A stretch of DNA of 39,028 nt from a virus: positions 1-39,028 of the IMG/VR virus record IMGVR_UViG_3300010430_000200; one strand, given 5' to 3'. Below are positions 17,155 to 23,564 of the stretch, one piece after another. A program made the position numbers and the translations under genes. Within the stretch, counting starts at the first letter, position 1. Each line of letters begins with the position of its first letter. Under the pieces are notes generated by a model. The model was not told the DNA's origin. It ran no database searches and saw nothing but the letters and a program-made list of their open reading frames with translations.

Positions 17155-17384
17155 TATTCAGTCACCTCTACTTTACTATCAATCATTTCATCAGTAAACA
17201 CTTTCCATGGTCCTACTTCTTCCATAACATAACACTCATCAGGACCATCCATATCTATTTTTTTAATAGTTACAGTGTCTCCAGCAAGTTCTTCCATACT
17301 AGGAACTATATCGTGAGTACCATACTGTTCTCCAAATTTTAAATCTTTTCTAATTTTAACTTTATCTCCCACTTTATATTTCAT
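17154..17384 (-). CDS. SH3-like small protein (MKYKVGDKV family)
   Basis: A 76-residue protein opening MKYKVGDKVKIRKDLKFGEQYG, then MEELAGDTVTIKKID and an aromatic-rich end. It is clearly related to the 18319-19029 product and to the N-terminus of the 12533-13171 product. The fold is probably a small SH3/mind-bomb-like barrel. AAGGAGATG precedes the start. Function unknown. Confidence 0.75.
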   Translation of the reverse strand: MKYKVGDKVKIRKDLKFGEQYGTHDIVPSMEELAGDTVTIKKIDMDGPDECYVMEEVGPWKVFTDEMIDSKVEVTE

Positions 17385-17683
17385 TATGCCTCATCTCCTT
17401 CTACATACTCAGCTTTCCACATACTGAAACTAAATTTTAGTGGTGCTAAACCTTCGTAACCACCCATTAACATCATCATTTTAATCATTGGGTCAGCTAA
17501 ATCATTAACATCAACTAAGATTAAACCATCTAATATATCATCATCTTCCTCTTCTTGTAATACTATTTCTTTCATACGCTCATCTTCTACAAGCTCAGAC
17601 GCCTCTTCCGCCGTGTATAATGAAACTACTGAACCTTCTACGATAACCTCATCATAATCCTCTAACATTTTAATTTTACGCAT
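17384..17683 (-). CDS. Early-block paralogue, GGYEG family
   Basis: A 99-residue acidic protein. The KMMMLMGGYEGLAPL segment near the end is almost the same as LMLMLMGGYEGKAPL in the 19031-19312 product, and both open with a RKIKMLEDY / KKVRVLTDT strand plus a VVSLYTAEEA-type segment. The start at 17683 was chosen from AAGAGGTG with a 6-base gap and overlaps the upstream gene by 8 bases. Function unknown. Confidence 0.7.
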   Translation of the reverse strand: MRKIKMLEDYDEVIVEGSVVSLYTAEEASELVEDERMKEIVLQEEEDDDILDGLILVDVNDLADPMIKMMMLMGGYEGLAPLKFSFSMWKAEYVEGDEA

Positions 17684-17972
17684 CTTCATCACCTCTTTCA
17701 AATAATGTGTTTCCATTCTCATCTAGCACTTTCATAATATCGAACTCATCATCTCCGTCTTTATCTGTTAAGTCATCATTACTATAATAAAGTTCTGCAA
17801 ATTTTGGTCCTTCTCCATCAAGTACTAGTAGAGCATCATCTGAATCATCTTTTAACATCATAAGTGGTTCCATGTTGTACTTTTCAATATGCTCCTTAAC
17901 TGTAATGATTTTACCCATTCTATATCCTCTTAATTGAGCTTTCATTCCTGCTCTCAACTCATTCTTTTTCAT
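17676..17972 (-). CDS. Small acidic hypothetical protein
   Basis: A 98-residue acidic protein (MKKNELRAGMKAQLRGYRMG...). It starts like the short regulator-sized proteins around it but has no recognised motif. AGAGGAGCG precedes the start. A 104-base spacer upstream (17973-18076) holds a TATTAT-like hexamer but no convincing -35. Confidence 0.65.
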   Translation of the reverse strand: MKKNELRAGMKAQLRGYRMGKIITVKEHIEKYNMEPLMMLKDDSDDALLVLDGEGPKFAELYYSNDDLTDKDGDDEFDIMKVLDENGNTLFERGDEDA

Positions 17973-18076
17973 TTTTATCGCTCCTCTTTTTTAATTTTTT
18001 TATTACCTTTTGTATAATATTTTCTTTGCCTATTAATTTATTATGTAAACGTCTGCTTATTTTGACGCCCTCATAA

Positions 18077-18316
18077 TCATAATACCTCTGACGCATATAC
18101 CTGCATTGCTGAATGACCATCATCTATCAGCACATACCCCACAATCTCGTCATTCAATACATCCGCTGTCTTTTTGACAGTCTCAATGTCACCTTTGTTG
18201 ATTGTTAAATCATCTAACATATCGATTATTTCTTCCTCGCTGTGAAGGTCTGTAGGTTCGTGCATCTTTATATCTAGCATTTTACAACTTGGTGCTGTCA
18301 ACACAACCTTTTTCAT
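18077..18316 (-). CDS. Small hypothetical protein
   Basis: A 79-residue mixed alpha/beta protein (MKKVVLTAPSCKMLDIKMHE...). AGGAGGTG precedes the start. No family recognised. Confidence 0.65.
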   Translation of the reverse strand: MKKVVLTAPSCKMLDIKMHEPTDLHSEEEIIDMLDDLTINKGDIETVKKTADVLNDEIVGYVLIDDGHSAMQVYASEVL

Positions 18317-18318
18317 GA

Positions 18319-19029
18319 TTACACCTCCTCTATTAGTTTAACTTCAAAAGTAGCAAACCATAGTTGATGATTAGTATCTAGTCTTTTTACCTTAACTGTA
18401 CTATCATCATCAATAATAATTATTTCACAAATAGTACCCTTCGGTATATTTCTATATTCATCTATCAAAATTTCAACTATATCTCCGACTTTGAATAGTG
18501 TATCTAAAGATGACTCTTCAACTTCTTCAACTTCTTCTACTTCTTTTTGTCTTAGTCCATTATCAATCATAAATCTCTCAACTGCTTTACTGCTTCCTAA
18601 CTCTCTCTTTAATAGACAGTTTAGTAGTCCTTTTTGTGCTGAGAACTCATCTGGCTCTGATACTTTTACTTCTTTAACTATTTTACCTTCGCCATCATAT
18701 TGTCTTCTAACTCCATCCCAAGCTTTAGAAATAATTTTCTCGTCATCATCAAATATAACAACAACCGCTGGGTCGTTAACAATAATCTTTTTAATACCGT
18801 TTAATGTTGGTGTTGGTGCTTTAACATCTTTAGCTAATCCTACGAACATTTCGTAAGTCCAAGCCCATCCACATTCCTCTATAGCGTACGTTGAGCCTTC
18901 GCAATGTTTGATTGTAACTACTTTACCGTTGAACTCAATCATCTCACTATTCATACTCCAGCCACCATATTTATTATCTAGGTTTAAATCAGCTCTAACT
19001 CTAACTTTGTCGCCAACCTTGTATTTCAT
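18319..19029 (-). CDS. Two-barrel SH3-like protein
   Basis: A 236-residue protein. The N-terminus MKYKVGDKVRVRADLNLDNK is the KVGDKV family module, with GKVVTIKHCEG and AWTYEMF matching its paralogues. A second barrel-like domain sits at the C-terminus (FKVGDIVEILIDEYRNIPKG). Between them is KIIVNDPAVVVIFDDDEKII, a strand-rich unit seen in other Bacillota phage proteins. The ATG at 19029 is set by GGAGGTTGAG. Function unknown. Confidence 0.7.
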   Translation of the reverse strand: MKYKVGDKVRVRADLNLDNKYGGWSMNSEMIEFNGKVVTIKHCEGSTYAIEECGWAWTYEMFVGLAKDVKAPTPTLNGIKKIIVNDPAVVVIFDDDEKIISKAWDGVRRQYDGEGKIVKEVKVSEPDEFSAQKGLLNCLLKRELGSSKAVERFMIDNGLRQKEVEEVEEVEESSLDTLFKVGDIVEILIDEYRNIPKGTICEIIIIDDDSTVKVKRLDTNHQLWFATFEVKLIEEV

Positions 19030-19030
19030 T

Positions 19031-19312
19031 TTACTCAACCTCCTCTACTAATTCATATCTATCACTATTTACATTAATCATAAGTGGTGCTTTACCTTCA
19101 TATCCGCCCATTAGCATCAACATTAGTTGCATAGGTTCTGGTAATTGTTCAACATCAACTAATGATACAAGTTCTGATGCTGGGTCATTCATTAGTTGAG
19201 TTTTCATTTCCTCATTGTCAACAAATTTCGCCGCTTCTTTTGGTGAATAAACATCAATTATATCACCTTCATTATACTCATGTGTATCTGTTAATACTCT
19301 AACCTTTTTCAT
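19031..19312 (-). CDS. Early-block paralogue, GGYEG family
   Basis: A 93-residue protein with DIIDVYSPKEAAKFVDNEEM and LMLMLMGGYEGKAPL, paralogous to the 17384-17683 product. The ATG at 19312 is set by GGAGGTTGAATAAA and follows the stop of the upstream gene by one base. Function unknown. Confidence 0.7.
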   Translation of the reverse strand: MKKVRVLTDTHEYNEGDIIDVYSPKEAAKFVDNEEMKTQLMNDPASELVSLVDVEQLPEPMQLMLMLMGGYEGKAPLMINVNSDRYELVEEVE

Positions 19313-19313
19313 T

Positions 19314-19583
19314 TTATTCAACCTCCTTAAAATCAATTATAGTGCTTTCATTAATCTCTGCATATGGTAGTGGTTTATCGAATATTTCCGATATCATCAC
19401 AATTTCAACTGGTATAAACTCCTTAGGTACTGGGAAGAAATATACTCCCTCGTGTTCTGATTGGTACACCTCAGCATTTTCTCTTTCGTTAACTTCATCT
19501 CTAGTATATGCTTCAATTACGTCTCCAACTTTTAGACCAACCTCTCCTAGTCTATCATCTCTTACTACCTCAAACTTTTTCAT
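19314..19583 (-). CDS. Early-block small protein, VGDVIEAY family
   Basis: An 89-residue protein opening MKKFEVVRDDRLGEVGLKVG, then DVIEAYTRDEV, the same opening architecture as the 19031 and 20902 products. The C-terminal half differs. CGGAGG precedes the start and a consensus promoter lies just upstream (19623-19651). Function unknown. Confidence 0.7.
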   Translation of the reverse strand: MKKFEVVRDDRLGEVGLKVGDVIEAYTRDEVNERENAEVYQSEHEGVYFFPVPKEFIPVEIVMISEIFDKPLPYAEINESTIIDFKEVE

Positions 19584-19622
19584 TTTTATTACCTCCGTTT
19601 TTTTTATTTTTCTTACATTTAT

Positions 19623-19651
19623 ATTATATCACCTTTTTGTTCCTCTGTCAA
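19623..19651 (-). promoter_or_regulatory. Leftward promoter inside the early block
   Basis: Minus-strand TTGACA (19651-19646), 17-nt spacer, TATAAT (19628-19623): a perfect consensus. The spacer GAGGAACAAAAAGGTGA resembles that of the 21566-21594 promoter, so the two may be duplicated or co-regulated. Confidence 0.8.
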
Positions 19652-19656
19652 GGTAA

Positions 19657-20094
19657 CTATAATAACTCTTTTAATTTTTTTAAGTCTTCATTATCAAGAT
19701 AAACCGTGTTATGTTTCTTTGTAGCTGAATCATACTCAACTAACATATTTAACTCATCTGTCTTAACTAAATATACACAATCCCTATTTTGGAAATAGTC
19801 TAAATGTGTACCTTTAACCATCTTCACGTGCTCAAGTTTTTGCTTATCTTCTGGTGTGATAGCTCTGCTTTCAACTTTAATATCAACTTCAACATCACTG
19901 CTATCATAACTTCTGTCTACTTTTTTTAAGTCACGTGCATATACCCAAGCTCCAGTACGTGCTGTATCTGATTCTACAATGTAGCCACCATCCTCTATAT
20001 CTACTATTGTTGCATATGTACCCATAGGGTAACCCATTGACTCCAATATATCTATGCGTCTTGTTATTTGAATCTTATCCCCAATACTTAACAT
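19657..20094 (-). CDS. SH3-like small protein
   Basis: A 145-residue protein. The first 55 residues (MLSIGDKIQITRRIDILESM..., then GTYATIVDIEDGGYIVESD) look like the KVGDKV barrel module. The C-terminal half (KLEHVKMVKGTHLDYFQN, KTDELNMLVEY) is unassigned. GAGGAGGTGA precedes the start. Function unknown. Confidence 0.7.
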   Translation of the reverse strand: MLSIGDKIQITRRIDILESMGYPMGTYATIVDIEDGGYIVESDTARTGAWVYARDLKKVDRSYDSSDVEVDIKVESRAITPEDKQKLEHVKMVKGTHLDYFQNRDCVYLVKTDELNMLVEYDSATKKHNTVYLDNEDLKKLKELL

Positions 20095-20095
20095 T

Positions 20096-20362
20096 TTAGT
20101 TCACCTCCTCATAATCGTCTCCATCAACTGCTTTAAAATCTATGACATTTTCAAATTCAGAATATATCCATCCTGTTACATTAAACGGTGCATTTTCTAA
20201 ATCGTATTCAACATCACCGATGTAATCAACTAAATTTTCAGTTAGCTCATTTTCATGACAATATTCTACAATCTCATCTATTGTTTCTAATAACGTGGTT
20301 TCGTCACCAACCGAATATTGCGTTAAGAATATTCCGATTTTAGTTAATTTAACCTTTTTCAT
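20096..20362 (-). CDS. Small hypothetical protein
   Basis: An 88-residue acidic protein (MKKVKLTKIGIFLTQYSVGD...). The ATG at 20362 follows GAGGGGGTG and lies one base past the upstream stop. The opening MKKVKLTKIG is similar to neighbours, but no family is recognised. Confidence 0.65.
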   Translation of the reverse strand: MKKVKLTKIGIFLTQYSVGDETTLLETIDEIVEYCHENELTENLVDYIGDVEYDLENAPFNVTGWIYSEFENVIDFKAVDGDDYEEVN

Positions 20363-20363
20363 T

Positions 20364-20612
20364 TTACAACACCCCCTCAAGAATCTTTTTTGTTATTTCA
20401 TCAAAATCAACCTCACCTATTTGCTCATATAAATCTGGATTAAGTTGTGGATTAAGTTCTATATCATTACATATAATGTCCTTAACTTCTCTCTTTGTGT
20501 GCTCATAACAATTAGGACACCCCACACAATCAAGTATTATAAACTTAGCCTCTAAAGCGTTCTTTACTCTCTCCGCATATTTCGTTAATGCGTCTCTTGT
20601 TGGTTTATTCAT
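20364..20612 (-). CDS. Small protein with CxxC pair
   Basis: An 82-residue helical protein with CVGCPNC in the middle and a further Cys downstream, possibly a metal or redox site. The ATG at 20612 is placed by AGAAGGA with about 8 bases spacing; two ATGs further upstream are too close to it. It overlaps the end of the small membrane-protein gene by 8 bases. Confidence 0.6.
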   Translation of the reverse strand: MNKPTRDALTKYAERVKNALEAKFIILDCVGCPNCYEHTKREVKDIICNDIELNPQLNPDLYEQIGEVDFDEITKKILEGVL

Positions 20613-20730
20613 TTTCATCATTCCTTCTATTAATTTCTTTTTGTAAAACTATTTGATTACTACACACCACATAAAAACCATATAAACATATCATGATATT
20701 TATGATGAGTCCTATTTTTAAACCAATCAT
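20605..20730 (-). CDS. Very small membrane protein
   Basis: A 41-residue protein: an N-terminal transmembrane helix (LKIGLIINIMICLYGFYVV) and a polar tail (QKEINRRNDENE). AAGGCGGTG precedes the ATG, and it overlaps both neighbours by a few bases, as genes in this operon usually do. It fills a gap that would otherwise be empty. Function unknown. Confidence 0.55.
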   Translation of the reverse strand: MIGLKIGLIINIMICLYGFYVVCSNQIVLQKEINRRNDENE

Positions 20731-20909
20731 TTTAGCACCGCCTTATCATATATATTTGTTGCTTCTTTTATACTTACGTTGTACTTCTCAGCTACCTTTT
20801 CAATACCTTTGTTTCGGTCACACCACAACACTAATAATAATGTGATGCAAGCCAAAATTATAATAGCTTTTGCCAGCTTGTAGCCGTCTTTAACCTCGTA
20901 TTTACGCAT
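20727..20909 (-). CDS. Small single-pass membrane protein
   Basis: 60 residues: a basic N-terminus, transmembrane helix AKAIIILACITLLLVLWC, and a helical tail KVAEKYNVSIKEATNIYDKA. The ATG overlaps the end of the upstream gene. Function unknown. Confidence 0.65.
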   Translation of the reverse strand: MRKYEVKDGYKLAKAIIILACITLLLVLWCDRNKGIEKVAEKYNVSIKEATNIYDKAVLK

Positions 20910-21135
20910 CTATATCAACTAATTCTGAATCAAAAGCTGTTAGATGATAAACACCCGATTTACAATCAGTGTCTATAATAAAACCAACGACGTTGTCTTT
21001 TTCTGAATCTTGTATATATGTTTCTTTGTGACCATCTGTAGTTTCAAGGACTTCTTCTATTGTATACACATCTACAATATCACCTTTTTTAATGTCAGTT
21101 AAAAACATATCCTCTATTGCTCTCATTTTTTTCAT
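20902..21135 (-). CDS. Early-block small protein, GDIVDVYT family
   Basis: A 77-residue protein with the MKKMRAIED... and KKGDIVDVYTIEEV opening shared with the 19031 and 19314 products. The ATG at 21135 is set by AAGGAG with 8-base spacing. The tRNA-like element at 21170-21262 ends 35 bases upstream. Function unknown. Confidence 0.7.
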   Translation of the reverse strand: MKKMRAIEDMFLTDIKKGDIVDVYTIEEVLETTDGHKETYIQDSEKDNVVGFIIDTDCKSGVYHLTAFDSELVDIDA

Positions 21136-21169
21136 TTGTATCACTCCTTTTTTATTTTTTTATTGCAAG

Positions 21170-21262
21170 TAACGAGCCGGGGAATCGAACCCCGAAATCT
21201 TGCACCACAGATGCAACACCCTTTGCTGTTCAACAAACTGGCTTTGTCCAGAGCCTCTCGCC
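21170..21262 (-). ncRNA. Degenerate class II tRNA-like element
   Basis: A 93-nt minus-strand structure. The acceptor-like stem GGCGAG pairs with CTCGTT (two G-U pairs). Inside are GGCTCTGGACAAAGCC (D-arm-like), TTTGT-TGAACA-GCAAA (anticodon-arm-like, but a 6-nt loop), TTGCA-TCTGTGG-TGCAA (variable-arm-like) and a perfect T-arm CGGGG-TTCGATT-CCCCG. No CCA is encoded. The abnormal anticodon loop and GG where U8 is expected argue against a working tRNA. Another GGGGG/CCCCC hairpin (about 21269-21285) lies just 5' of it. Confidence 0.5.
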
Positions 21263-21282
21263 ATATGGGGGAACTGAGCCCC

Positions 21283-21534
21283 CTATTTAATGTAATCTTC
21301 TTCTATTTGTTTTTTTGTATCTGCTTCAAACCCATTTTGTTTTAAATATTCCTTAATATGTCTAAGTGTTGTTGGTGAATATGTTCCAAATACCTCAACT
21401 TCTCCATCTTTTATTTCAGCCACTACTGTGTTATAGCTAGTCAAATAACTGCCATTACCTGTAGTTGTAACTCTAGCTTTACCATAAAAACTTTGTCTAC
21501 TATCATATCTCGCCTCTAGTTCATAATTATTCAT
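21283..21534 (-). CDS. Small hypothetical protein
   Basis: An 83-residue protein (MNNYELEARYDSRQSFYGKA...) with alternating strands and YLTSYNTVVAEIKDGEVEVF, then a helical tail. The ATG at 21534 is set by AAAGGAGATG. It resembles DUF-type small proteins of Bacillota phages, but no family is assigned. It is the first gene behind the 21566-21594 promoter. Confidence 0.65.
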   Translation of the reverse strand: MNNYELEARYDSRQSFYGKARVTTTGNGSYLTSYNTVVAEIKDGEVEVFGTYSPTTLRHIKEYLKQNGFEADTKKQIEEDYIK

Positions 21535-21565
21535 CTCAATCATCTCCTTTTTTGATTATATACTT

Positions 21566-21594
21566 ATTATACATCACCTTTGTTCTTTTGTCAA
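21566..21594 (-). promoter_or_regulatory. Leftward early promoter
   Basis: Minus-strand TTGACA (21594-21589), 17-nt spacer AAAGAACAAAGGTGATG, TATAAT (21571-21566): a perfect consensus. It lies 30 bases upstream of the 21283-21534 gene. Confidence 0.82.
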
Positions 21595-21601
21595 GAGAAT
21601 G

Positions 21602-21877
21602 TTATTTTCTGTTTACAGTATAGCCATACTCTCCGAACAATTCTTTGTAATACTCTATCAATTCATCATAAAATTCATCAATAGCTTTATAAGCCACTTC
21701 TACTGATGAGAACACCACTACACCCATTGGCACATGATTAGATATATAGCCAACGTCTAGCCTGTCGTTAGGTATATCATAATATATATAGTTTTTGCAG
21801 ATGCTTCTGTTAGTCATTCTTAATTCATCGTTGTTTTCATTTGCAAATTCTTTAAGTTTTTCATTTATTGTTAACAT
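21602..21877 (-). CDS. Small hypothetical protein, first gene of the leftward block
   Basis: A 91-residue protein (MLTINEKLKEFANENNDELR...). AAAGGAGAG precedes the ATG at 21877; a GTG three codons upstream is too close to that site. It is the gene closest to the control region. Some resemblance to acetyltransferase-sized folds, but no motif is clear enough to name it. Confidence 0.6.
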   Translation of the reverse strand: MLTINEKLKEFANENNDELRMTNRSICKNYIYYDIPNDRLDVGYISNHVPMGVVVFSSVEVAYKAIDEFYDELIEYYKELFGEYGYTVNRK

Positions 21878-21899
21878 CTTCTCCACTCTCCTTTCTAAA

Positions 21900-21928
21900 T
21901 TGTCAAAGTTGTCAGAATATTCTATTAA
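21900..21928 (+). promoter_or_regulatory. Weak inward-facing promoter-like element, left of core
   Basis: TTGTCA (21900-21905), 17-nt spacer containing TCAGAATATTC, TATTAA (21923-21928). No gene follows; it would transcribe into the AT-rich core and could make an origin transcript. Confidence 0.35.
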
Positions 21929-22370
21929 TGAGTAAACGTAAAATTTTACGGTTTTTTTTACGTTTTCTAAAATCGCTCTAGCCCTTTACTGGTCTATCTT
22001 AGAGTGCTGTCTTTTACCTTGTGATGTGAACGTACAAAAACTTTAAGAACGTTGTAACCATAGGGTTTATAGCTGTTTTTTACTGTTTTATATACTTTTT
22101 TTAATGTAAAAAGATATATAGAATATAATAGTGTAATATATAGTATAATATATAAATATATAGTATATATAAAGTTTTAGATTTTAAAAACAGTAAAATA
22201 GTAAAAAGATTGCTGGAACCCCTTTAAACATAGGGTTTTCATTTTTATGTAACATATGTTACGCTTTGTATTTTTATCGTCTGTAGCCCTTTATTCATCA
22301 GTGTTTGCTAAATTGTCAGAATTTTACGTTTTCAAAATAGTAATCGTAAAAAAACAGTAAAAAAACGTAA

Positions 22371-22399
22371 AATAATAAGTATTCTGAATTATCTGACAA
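22371..22399 (-). promoter_or_regulatory. Weak inward-facing promoter-like element, right of core
   Basis: Minus strand TTGTCA (22399-22394), 17-nt spacer with TTCAGAATAC, TATTAT (22376-22371). It mirrors the element at 21900-21928. Confidence 0.35.
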
Positions 22400-22562
22400 T
22401 TGTGACAATTTAAGCCGATTTATTAATGTTGTCAAAGTGCCCGTAACGCTGGTATTTATTGATGTTGCTGTTATTTACTTGTTATTTGTTAAATGTATTC
22501 ACACCCTTAACCGACTCAACGGAGGAACAAATGTTTTACTGGTGGTATTTAACTGTTAACTT

Positions 22563-22591
22563 ATTATAGCACATATACGTTACCTTGTCAA
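22563..22591 (-). promoter_or_regulatory. Main leftward early promoter
   Basis: Minus-strand TTGACA (22591-22586), 17-nt spacer, TATAAT (22568-22563): a perfect consensus. The first leftward gene starts about 690 bases away, so the transcript would have a very long leader crossing the candidate origin. Confidence 0.75.
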
Positions 22592-22934
22592 ACGAATGTA
22601 CAATTAATTTATTTCTTTTATTACTATATATAAAGTATATCAGATAGATATTAACTGGTGGTGTATAAGATGTTACAAAAGTATTAACAATTGTTACATA
22701 AATGTTAACTGGTGTAGAAGTGAAAACCTCCCAGCGTGAAGTGGTGCAGTGTGGGAACGTATGTTCGATGGAAAATGAGGGGGTATAGCCAGTGGGGATA
22801 GTATTCAGACTATTCAGAGAATTGGGAATTGTGAAAAATCTTTTTGGGGGGTGGGGGTCTGTAAGTAAGGCACCACTTAGAACCGACAAATTTTAAAAGT
22901 TACATTCCCTTCCCAAAAGAAACAACACTGCCTA
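22592..22934. other. Gene-free segment with G-rich tract and TTAACTGGTG repeats
   Basis: No supported gene. TTAACTGGTG-type repeats occur near 22535, 22651 and 22705. The part from about 22715 to 22865 is distinctly richer in G on the plus strand, with a tract of G runs at about 22840-22857. The one minus-strand frame across it has no ribosome binding site and an unnatural composition. It could hold packaging or control sites; nothing is proven. Confidence 0.4.
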
Positions 22935-22963
22935 TTGACAAACACCAATAATCATGTTATACT
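22935..22963 (+). promoter_or_regulatory. Rightward promoter of a short leader/sRNA
   Basis: TTGACA (22935-22940), 17-nt spacer, TATACT (22958-22963). It shares TGCCTATTGACAAA with the next promoter (23052), so the two look duplicated, but it lacks the TCAGAATA box. Confidence 0.75.
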
Positions 22964-22969
22964 ATAGAT

Positions 22970-23043
22970 GAATAAATCATTATATTTTACCTCCTGTTTA
23001 AATACAGGAAACACTAAGACGTTTGTGGGGAAGCGTCTTTTTT
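22970..23043 (+). ncRNA. Candidate small RNA or attenuated leader
   Basis: Between a near-consensus promoter and a strong terminator lies about 74 nt with two hairpins: TCCTGT-TTAAAT-ACAGGA (22992-23009), then the terminator. The first includes ACCTCCT (22989-22995), the same sequence as the anti-Shine-Dalgarno end of 16S rRNA, so it could pair with ribosome binding sites. A reading frame starting at 22968 crosses it but has no ribosome binding site. It may be a regulatory RNA or a short attenuated leader. Confidence 0.45.
23016..23043 (+). terminator. Terminator of the small RNA/leader
   Basis: AAGACG (23016-23021) pairs with CGTCTT (23034-23039) and runs into TTTTTT. It ends 8 bases before the -35 of the next promoter. 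Confidence 0.75.
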
Positions 23044-23051
23044 GTTGCCTA

Positions 23052-23080
23052 TTGACAAATAGTCAGAATAGTGCTATAAT
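23052..23080 (+). promoter_or_regulatory. Rightward promoter with TCAGAATA box
   Basis: TTGACA (23052-23057), spacer AATAGTCAGAATAGTGC (17), TATAAT (23075-23080). It drives the 23103 gene, the tRNA cluster and probably the terminase genes. Confidence 0.85.
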
Positions 23081-23102
23081 ATATACAAAGGAGGAGATAA
23101 AG

Positions 23103-23447
23103 ATGAATAGAGCGGAGATTTTAGAAAATACATTACAAGCAAAATTTGTGGTAGAACAAGAGTTAAAAAGAAAGTTCACTGACATCAGTAATTTTTTGAT
23201 TAACCTACCATATATTGATTGGGTGCACACTGAGGAGTGGGAAGACGGGTTATGTGAGATAGACCTGACAACTGCTGGGAGTAACGTGAGAATTAGCGTT
23301 ACATATGATACTCAGTTTATAGTTAGAGGTCAATTAGGCAATGTCAATATGGACGCTATAATGAGTGATTTAATATTTTATTTAGGAGGAGCTGACGACA
23401 ATGAAGAAAATTATGAAGAAATTGGGCAAGATAACAATAACATTTGA
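23103..23447 (+). CDS. Small hypothetical protein, first rightward gene
   Basis: A 114-residue acidic protein (MNRAEILENTLQAKF...), helical at the start with a strand-rich middle (CEIDLTTAGSNVRISVTY) and a very acidic tail. The ATG at 23103 follows AAGGAGGAG; a longer frame from 22968 crosses the terminator and lacks a site. No family recognised. Confidence 0.7.
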   Translation: MNRAEILENTLQAKFVVEQELKRKFTDISNFLINLPYIDWVHTEEWEDGLCEIDLTTAGSNVRISVTYDTQFIVRGQLGNVNMDAIMSDLIFYLGGADDNEENYEEIGQDNNNI

Positions 23448-23559
23448 TAAGTACACTGCATTTTCAATAGCAATAATGTTCAATGTGTGGAGTAAGTATG
23501 AGATGGACTTTAGTATTCAACTAGGGAAATATGAGTTAGTAATAGAATATAAGAAATAA
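23401..23559 (+). CDS. Very small hypothetical protein
   Basis: A 52-residue basic protein (MKKIMKKLGKITITFDKYTA...). It overlaps the previous gene by 47 bases and uses AGGAGG, 11 bases upstream of the ATG. The UUCG hairpin and tRNA cluster follow. Function unknown. Confidence 0.55.
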   Translation: MKKIMKKLGKITITFDKYTAFSIAIMFNVWSKYEMDFSIQLGKYELVIEYKK

Positions 23560-23564
23560 TTAAC

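Larger units (their letters stand above)
21878..22560. other. Candidate replication origin / control region (no protein gene)
   Basis: No convincing frame on either strand. The core (about 22113-22178) is almost pure A/T. It is flanked by repeats of CGTAAAA or its complement TTTTACG at 21937, 21944, 21954, 22321, 22344 and 22365; the first pair forms a perfect palindrome at 21937-21950. AAAACAGT-type repeats occur near 22078, 22187 and 22350. TAGCCCTTTA and CATAGGGTTT each occur twice, and GTAACATATGTTAC at 22249-22262 is a perfect palindrome. Promoter-like elements with the TCAGAAT box point inward from both sides. The layout fits an iteron-framed, easily melted origin; it separates the two transcription blocks. 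Confidence 0.5.

Noticed and set aside
17973-18076. Promoter upstream of the 17676-17972 gene
   Set aside because: A TATTAT-like hexamer exists but no -35 at 16-18 bases; left unannotated.
22780-22860. G-quadruplex in the control region
   Set aside because: Four G runs exist but the loops between them are far longer than in usual quadruplexes.
22536-22889. 117-residue minus-strand open frame in the control region
   Set aside because: It starts at a TTG with no ribosome binding site, has unnatural composition from a G-rich stretch, and covers the leftward promoter region.
22968-23102. N-terminal extension of the first rightward gene
   Set aside because: It lacks a ribosome binding site and reads through a terminator and a promoter; the ATG at 23103 has AAGGAGGAG.
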